Both the position numbers and the translations under genes were made by a program. 18,175 nucleotides of DNA, from NCBI GenBank assembly GCA_027021085.1, contig JALUVB010000233.1, positions 1 through 18,175 on the forward strand, written 5' to 3'. The notes under the pieces were generated by a model. The model did not search any database and had not been told where the DNA came from. It saw only the letters and a program-made list of their open reading frames with translations. Below, piece by piece: positions 13,903-18,175 of this stretch (within the stretch, counting starts at the first letter, position 1; each line of letters opens with the position of its first letter). Source of the stretch: a bacterium (GTDB lineage Bacteria; CAIJMQ01; JAADFP01).

Positions 13903-14823
13903 TTATCTTTTAAGACAGTAATCTATAAGCGTATCAATAGTAGTTTGAGCCAGGCATATTCTGGTGTCTGCCCCCCCATAATAGATATTTAATTTACCGT
14001 CGTCTGTCTCAATGGCACCACAGGTAAAAACAACATTTGGCACCTGTCCAATACATTCATACTCCTTTTCCGCCGCCAGTATACATTCTCTGGGAGCAGC
14101 AATTACCCTGGAAGGGTCATCAAGGTCCAGCAAAGCCACCCCAAGGTAATAGTTCTCGGTAGAACATGTGCCTCCTACGCCATGGTATATTTCCAGCCAA
14201 CCTTCTCTTGTCTTGATAGGAACCGTCCCAGCCCCAATTTTCTTCCCTGACCATGGGGTCACCGGGATGTCCAGGGGCATTGACTTCCCCCAGTACACCA
14301 AATCCGGCGAATAACTCACCCACATAATTCCGGAACCATCTATATTCTGCGGCCTTTCCAGCCTTGCATACAGCCCGTTTATTTTCTCGGGAAATAATAC
14401 TGCATTCCGGTTTGAAGGAACCGAGGTATAAGGTAATGGCTCAAAATTTACGAAATCTTCTGTTTTTGCCATGGCAATCATACACCCAGGGTCAAGCCAG
14501 AGCGCATGGCAGACATAATAGGTATTTTCCAGGTAGGTTATGCGCATATCAAACCTGTGCCCTTTCCTGTATCTTTTCTCAATCTCTGTAAGGGGATAAT
14601 TAATCGGTTCACTGCGCACCGAGAAGTTAATCCCGTCTTTACTTGTAGCCACGTAGAAATCAGTGCGCCTGGAATAATCTTCCACCCTCAGCAGCAGCAA
14701 GTATTCATCCTTGAACCGTATTGCACCGGCATTAAATACTGAATAGCAGCGAAAAGGCATCTGTTCCGGTGTTAGTATTGGATTACCTTCGTAACGAATT
14801 AACGGGTCTTCTTTTTTACCCAT
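13903..14823 (-). CDS. Glycoside hydrolase family 130 protein (mannoside phosphorylase-like)
   Basis: This 306-residue five-bladed propeller enzyme resembles GH130, whose members phosphorolyse or hydrolyse beta-mannosides, often releasing mannose 1-phosphate. Family landmarks in order: GNPILTPEQMPF (13-24), VFNAGAIRFKDEYLLLLRVED (29-49), Asp92 in RFDMRITYLE, NAVLFPEKINGLYARLERPQ, GAGTVPIKTREGWLEIYHGV, and YYGGADT near the end. Asp92 takes the place of the usual catalytic Asp in the more common D-P-R context; here the Pro is Met. No signal peptide is seen, so it is probably cytoplasmic. AGGAGG lies 5 nt before the ATG. Its place between two exported proteins and a sulfatase suggests intracellular processing of saccharides made outside. 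Phosphorylase versus hydrolase cannot be decided here. Confidence 0.9.
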   Translation of the reverse strand: MGKKEDPLIRYEGNPILTPEQMPFRCYSVFNAGAIRFKDEYLLLLRVEDYSRRTDFYVATSKDGINFSVRSEPINYPLTEIEKRYRKGHRFDMRITYLENTYYVCHALWLDPGCMIAMAKTEDFVNFEPLPYTSVPSNRNAVLFPEKINGLYARLERPQNIDGSGIMWVSYSPDLVYWGKSMPLDIPVTPWSGKKIGAGTVPIKTREGWLEIYHGVGGTCSTENYYLGVALLDLDDPSRVIAAPRECILAAEKEYECIGQVPNVVFTCGAIETDDGKLNIYYGGADTRICLAQTTIDTLIDYCLKR

Positions 14824-14865
14824 GCGAACCTCCTGTTTTATTTAATAACATGCTGATTTGAGTGT

Positions 14866-16269
14866 TTATTTTGCCAAAAGCAATTTACTCAGTAAAGCCC
14901 TGGTATTCCCCAGCTCTAAATCGATAAAATATTTCTCATCAGTATATCGGTTAGAGCTATTCCCTGCTCTCCCGCCCGGTTTTTCCCCGGTATACAACCT
15001 GAATACATTATCCCCTCGATACAGCAAGGGCACCACAGTATTATCTGATAAATATATCAACAAGTAGGATTTCTCCGGGAGAAGGAAGTCCCTTTTTATC
15101 TCCATTGCTTTTCCCGAGATACGGGAAGGTATCTTCTGCCTTCCTTCCTGATACATGAAGGTAGTGACATCCTGGAATAAAACTCTTAGTAGACTTTCCA
15201 GGTTTTCTTTATCAAACTCTATCCTGCCCGGGACTTTGCCGGATTTATCCCCCGGGATAAACTCTATTTTATATACATACCTGTTACTGTAGGGAAAATG
15301 CTTTTCCTTGCTGCTCGGCCTGATAGCTTCTATGTAATCGGTTTCTCTTAGCCAATCCACTCCCGGCGGGAAGAGCCAGACATAGCGTTTGGCTATTTTA
15401 AATACCTCTCTTACCTCAGTTTTAACTTCGCGGGGGGTCAACCTGCTACGGTTCTCATGGATACCCGGCCAGATTCCGGGGGCAATACCGCATTTCTCCA
15501 AGAGTCTCTGGTCATTTTTCATTACCAGTATCATCATCAGGGTATAAATCATGTCCTGTGCCTTGATTTCCTCCGGGGTTGTCGAATAATAATACTCCTC
15601 CCAGCCCATATGGATATTTTTAATAGGACTCTCTGCCAGCCCCCTGACGAAGTAAAGGAAATTCTTCCTGGTCATAAAACTGGCCGGAAAGATGAGCATC
15701 AATTCTGCCTTAGGAAACTCTTTAAATATAGCCTCCCCTATTTCCTTTCCCCGTTTAAGCGCTAAATTGCTCGGCCCTGTGCTGAAAATACGTCCCTTCC
15801 CATTCCGCACCCCGTAGGGCTCTACGTCTATACTGATTCCCACACATCCTATATCCTTAGCCCTGGAGGCCACCCGGCTGAGTAGGGCTACTGCCGCAGA
15901 CCATTTCTCCTCATCCACCCATTGCAATTCCTGGCGGGCAAATAGGAGTATATCTATGAAATTATCCTGCAAACCTTCTTCCCGGGCAATTTCCACCCGC
16001 TTTCTGAGTGGAACACCGCGGTAATCTTTCTCCACCAATTTATCGAAATTTTCTCCCGCTGTTTTCCAGGTTACTCCCGTGGTATAAATCAGTCCATCCA
16101 GGAAGCTCCTGTAATGCTTATAACGGCCCCTGATTACGGATTCATCAGAAGTCTTAACCGGCTGGGACCATAAGATAAGCTTCTTGCCAGCAACCTTTTC
16201 CTCTCCGCCGAACATGCTGAGAGAATAAACCCCGATTATAAATATGCTTACCAGTATCTTCCTAATCAT
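14866..16269 (-). CDS. Exported TIM-barrel-like protein, putative glycoside hydrolase
   Basis: This 467-residue protein has a signal peptide (MIRKILVSIFIIGVYSLSMF). I recognise no named family. The pattern fits a (beta/alpha)8 glycosidase-like barrel: KKLILWSQP as strand 1, GCVGISIDVEPYG (residues 141-153) with Asp148 and Glu150 at a strand end, then AELMLIFPASF, IKNIHMGWEEYYY (216-228), CGIAPGIWPGIHEN and YVWLFPPGVDW. Acidic residues at strand ends and the aromatic WEEYYY cluster suit sugar binding. A C-terminal beta-rich module (about 335-450) may be accessory. The ATG overlaps the previous gene by 8 nt and lies just after GGAGGGGGG, so translation is coupled. Operon partners GH130 and sulfatase support a carbohydrate role. 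Activity is unproven and it might be only a binding protein. Confidence 0.72.
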   Translation of the reverse strand: MIRKILVSIFIIGVYSLSMFGGEEKVAGKKLILWSQPVKTSDESVIRGRYKHYRSFLDGLIYTTGVTWKTAGENFDKLVEKDYRGVPLRKRVEIAREEGLQDNFIDILLFARQELQWVDEEKWSAAVALLSRVASRAKDIGCVGISIDVEPYGVRNGKGRIFSTGPSNLALKRGKEIGEAIFKEFPKAELMLIFPASFMTRKNFLYFVRGLAESPIKNIHMGWEEYYYSTTPEEIKAQDMIYTLMMILVMKNDQRLLEKCGIAPGIWPGIHENRSRLTPREVKTEVREVFKIAKRYVWLFPPGVDWLRETDYIEAIRPSSKEKHFPYSNRYVYKIEFIPGDKSGKVPGRIEFDKENLESLLRVLFQDVTTFMYQEGRQKIPSRISGKAMEIKRDFLLPEKSYLLIYLSDNTVVPLLYRGDNVFRLYTGEKPGGRAGNSSNRYTDEKYFIDLELGNTRALLSKLLLAK

Positions 16270-18028
16270 TTCCCCCCTCCTTTTTCATTTCCTTGATAAA
16301 GCCATGGTAACGTCCCATCCAGTAGGGAAGCAGGAAAAATGTCCCTGCTTCCTCGCTATACCCGCCATTTCCTCCATCCACCACATAGGGATTTTCATTC
16401 CATTTCATAATAGGACGCTCGTAGTAGGGAAGCACCTTCCAGGTCTGCTTCCTGCCAAACCGGTCGTTGTAGAAACGAAACTTGATATCCCTGCGCTGGG
16501 AATTCCGGACCGTCCAGGTAACTAAGTCTAAGGGAATCTCCCTGAGAGTCTGCATGGCTCCTTCCGGGTCAAAATCCACTCTTTTGCCAAAAGAAGCACG
16601 GTAAATAAAATTCCATAGGGGGTTTCTCTCCGGCTTCTCAATATTCCAGGAGCGGGTAATACTCTTCAGGTAAATTTTGCGCAGTTCCGCATTCTTTTCG
16701 TAAAGCAACAACGGATAGTAAGAGAGAAAAGCCAGCTCATCATCAGAGTGATTTACCTGTCCGGGGATATTTATTTTCTGCCTTATTGTATTCCGGGCAT
16801 AACCTTTTTTAACCAGCTCATTATAAACCCTGGCATAGCGGGGGTTGCCGGTGATATGGTAAGCCACCTTCAGGTGGGAAAGAATCTCCAGTGACTGCAA
16901 CCCCTTTTCGAAGAACCAGTCCACTGGTTTAAAATATTCTTCCGCCCACCTTCCCCAGCTGGTTGGCTTGCCATCTACATCAACAAGTGCCAGTTTATTG
17001 TCTATGATGTGGTCCATGATACGGCTTACTACCCCGGCAATCTGTTTCTTCTCTTCTCCGTTTGCCACCAGGTCATAATATACAGAATAGGCAAAGAAAT
17101 GCCCCACAATCTCGTCACTGGAGGTATCCCCCTTCCAGTACCATACCCCGTCACTGGCAAGATGCCATTCCCCCTTCTTTTTCTTCTCCTTGCTGATGGA
17201 ACGCGCCACGAACCCCTTTATCCCGGTTATCTCTTCCAGGCGGATGAGCGCCAACAGGGATTGGCGGGCAAACCTGCGTGCTTCTTCCTCCCCCGTAACC
17301 GCAAAGCGAAAAGCCTCCGCCGCCACATACATCCCGGTCCAGAGACCGTCATTATCACTATCCCGCAGATAAAAAGTAGAAAGGTCGCCCGGCTTCCGCA
17401 ACCCGCAATCCGAGACCAGCCCGTAGCGCACATGCCGCTTACGGGTGAGCTTTTCAAAATACTCTGCCTTTTCCTTCAGGGTCATGCTCCGGGTATAAAT
17501 CTTGCTGACCCCTTTTTTAGTAGCTATCCAGGCAGCACCGCCCTCTCCCACTGCTATATCATTCACATAATCATCGGGGAGCCATCTTCTCCCCGCATAA
17601 TACTCCCATCCCGCCGATGTTCGCCTTATTGCCCCTCTGCTGGTCCCAAACCACTCTTCTCCTCCCTTACCCACTGCCACCACCGTGATATCATCGCAGG
17701 GGATGCCCTCTATTTTTTTATAGTTCTCCGCCGATTCCCGAATAGCTTTCCGCCTCCCGGCAACCGGCCCTGTGCCCGCCGGAAAAGTCTTCCATATCTT
17801 TCCGTCAAACCGGCTCACCCCTCCATCAGTATCAAGCCATACGTTCCCTTCCTCATCCACCAGCACAGCTCTGACATCATCTCCCGCCAGCCCATCTTTA
17901 AGCGTGTACGTTTTCTGCAACTTCTGAGGGTAAGGCTTATCCGGAACATAATCCGGGGCAGCCGGCGAGAACTCAGGAAAAGCCAGCAAAAAGAGAACGG
18001 ACAGAAGCAGAAGAGTATACTTGAACAT
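16262..18028 (-). CDS. Exported protein: two-component-propeller repeats plus alpha/alpha-toroid domain
   Basis: This 588-residue protein has a signal peptide (MFKYTLLLLSVLFLLAFPEF). Residues 38-82, 106-143 and 150-178 are three repeats of the type known from periplasmic sensors of hybrid two-component systems (TLKDGL..D-V-AV-VD--GNVW--T--GVSRFDG--W). Three repeats are too few for a usual 7-blade propeller. From about residue 185 the chain turns helical and resembles (alpha/alpha)6 toroids of glycan-active enzymes: DSDNDGLWTGMYVAAEAFRF (223-242), GDTSSDEIVGHFFAY (300-314), SWGRWAEEYF (357-366), HSDDELAFLSYYPLLLYE. No transmembrane kinase part follows. Function is unknown; a lyase or hydrolase with a binding module is a reasonable guess. 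It is the first gene of the four-gene operon, with a TTGACT-17-TATAAT promoter and an 8-nt -10-to-ATG gap. Confidence 0.78.
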   Translation of the reverse strand: MFKYTLLLLSVLFLLAFPEFSPAAPDYVPDKPYPQKLQKTYTLKDGLAGDDVRAVLVDEEGNVWLDTDGGVSRFDGKIWKTFPAGTGPVAGRRKAIRESAENYKKIEGIPCDDITVVAVGKGGEEWFGTSRGAIRRTSAGWEYYAGRRWLPDDYVNDIAVGEGGAAWIATKKGVSKIYTRSMTLKEKAEYFEKLTRKRHVRYGLVSDCGLRKPGDLSTFYLRDSDNDGLWTGMYVAAEAFRFAVTGEEEARRFARQSLLALIRLEEITGIKGFVARSISKEKKKKGEWHLASDGVWYWKGDTSSDEIVGHFFAYSVYYDLVANGEEKKQIAGVVSRIMDHIIDNKLALVDVDGKPTSWGRWAEEYFKPVDWFFEKGLQSLEILSHLKVAYHITGNPRYARVYNELVKKGYARNTIRQKINIPGQVNHSDDELAFLSYYPLLLYEKNAELRKIYLKSITRSWNIEKPERNPLWNFIYRASFGKRVDFDPEGAMQTLREIPLDLVTWTVRNSQRRDIKFRFYNDRFGRKQTWKVLPYYERPIMKWNENPYVVDGGNGGYSEEAGTFFLLPYWMGRYHGFIKEMKKEGGND

Positions 18029-18036
18029 TCTGAGTG

Positions 18037-18065
18037 ATTATATGGGCACTGTCCCCATAAGTCAA
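18037..18065 (-). promoter_or_regulatory. Sigma-70 promoter of the glycan operon
   Basis: The minus strand has TTGACT (18060-18065, 5 of 6 to the -35 consensus), a 17-nt spacer and TATAAT (18037-18042, perfect -10). The ATG begins 8 nt after the -10, so the mRNA should be leaderless; no Shine-Dalgarno sequence is seen. This is the best promoter in the window. Confidence 0.75.
18041..18059. promoter_or_regulatory. 19-bp palindrome filling the promoter spacer, candidate operator or REP-like element
   Basis: TATGGGCACTGTCCCCATA pairs at 8 of 9 positions around a central T. It lies exactly between the -35 and -10, overlapping the latter by 2 nt, an ideal place for a repressor. An alternative is a dispersed REP-type palindrome (GGGGACAGT...CCC-like), as found near REP-associated transposases. 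Confidence 0.5.
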
Positions 18066-18163
18066 ATCCGAGAGGCCCTGCCTAACTCCATAAAATCGGG
18101 GTCGGGAAAAAGGTGGGAAACCAAGATTACCCGGAAACCAGGATACTAAGTTCCCATCCCTGC
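18066..18163. other. Non-coding upstream region
   Basis: No gene is seen. The octamer GGAAACCA occurs twice, at 18116-18123 and 18133-18140, 17 bp apart, in the zone where an activator could bind upstream of the glycan operon promoter. A G-rich stretch (ATCGGGGTCGGG) lies nearby. Confidence 0.3.
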
Positions 18164-18175
18164 TTACTGCTTACT
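18164..18175 (-). repeat. Heptad repeat, family A, cut by window end
   Basis: One full unit (18164-18170, GCAGTAA on the minus strand) and 5 bases of the next run into the window edge, preceded by a partial TGC. Phase and core match the arrays at 1877-2115 and 7731-7751. Confidence 0.65.

Noticed and set aside
17009-18037. A 342-codon open frame on the plus strand
   Set aside because: It is antisense to the 588-residue gene, which has a signal peptide, recognisable propeller repeats and a strong promoter. The plus-strand product is Pro/His/Arg-rich with no domain.
18066-18140. Remnant of an IS200/REP-type transposase
   Set aside because: The G-rich stretch and palindrome are reminiscent of such elements, but no Y1 transposase codons or defined ends are visible in the window.

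Overview
The window looks like a fragment of an uncultured, diderm-type bacterium with moderate G+C. It carries many proteins with signal peptides, one Tat signal, a periplasmic-type helical protein, a polytopic spermidine-synthase-like protein and a sulfatase/GH130 pair. That gene mix, two-component-propeller repeats outside a kinase and period-7 intergenic repeats recall candidate phyla such as Omnitrophota or Aerophobota. This placement is an impression, not a demonstrated assignment. No rRNA, tRNA, CRISPR array, intact insertion sequence or phage gene was seen.

Layout. (1) 1-1883, plus strand: 3' end of ilvC, then sppA (TTG start) and a Yip1-like membrane protein, tightly packed. (2) 1884-2243: non-coding DNA between convergent genes, built from three families of 7-bp repeats. 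(3) 5170 down to 2244, minus strand: purN, a secreted protein of unknown function, a RimI-like acetyltransferase and a free-standing lipoyl domain, probably one operon. (4) 5355-5819, plus strand: a YacP/Rae1-type NYN nuclease with a possible 18-codon leader ORF. (5) 7624 down to 5872, minus strand: an NtrC-type sigma-54 activator coupled to a small secreted helical protein. (6) 12154 down to 7748, minus strand: a secreted Spy/LTXXQ-like protein, a Tat-signal AmrS-type radical SAM enzyme and a membrane-embedded spermidine-synthase-like protein, packed with a 7-nt gap and a 10-nt overlap. (7) 18028 down to 12422, minus strand: a propeller plus alpha-toroid secreted protein, a secreted TIM-barrel-like protein, a GH130 enzyme and a sulfatase, behind a textbook sigma-70 promoter that contains a near-perfect palindrome.

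How the parts may work together (inference). Block 7 looks like a small glycan-processing operon. Two exported proteins would act outside the cytoplasm, and two signal-less enzymes, a sulfatase and a GH130 phosphorylase or hydrolase, would finish sulfated or mannose-type saccharides inside; no transporter is in view. Block 6 is the most unusual set: an export-tagged radical SAM enzyme of the AmmeMemoRadiSam family, without AMMECR1 or Memo beside it, coupled to a membrane aminopropyltransferase-fold protein that lacks one usual acidic active-site residue, and to an exported helical protein.

Three minus-strand genes (purN, the sigma-54 activator and the propeller/toroid gene) have a -10 element only 5-8 nt before the start codon and no clear Shine-Dalgarno sequence, suggesting leaderless mRNAs. 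Most other genes have good AGGAGG-type sites. The heptad repeats at 1877 and 7751 each begin on the stop codon of the gene before them, in the direction of transcription.
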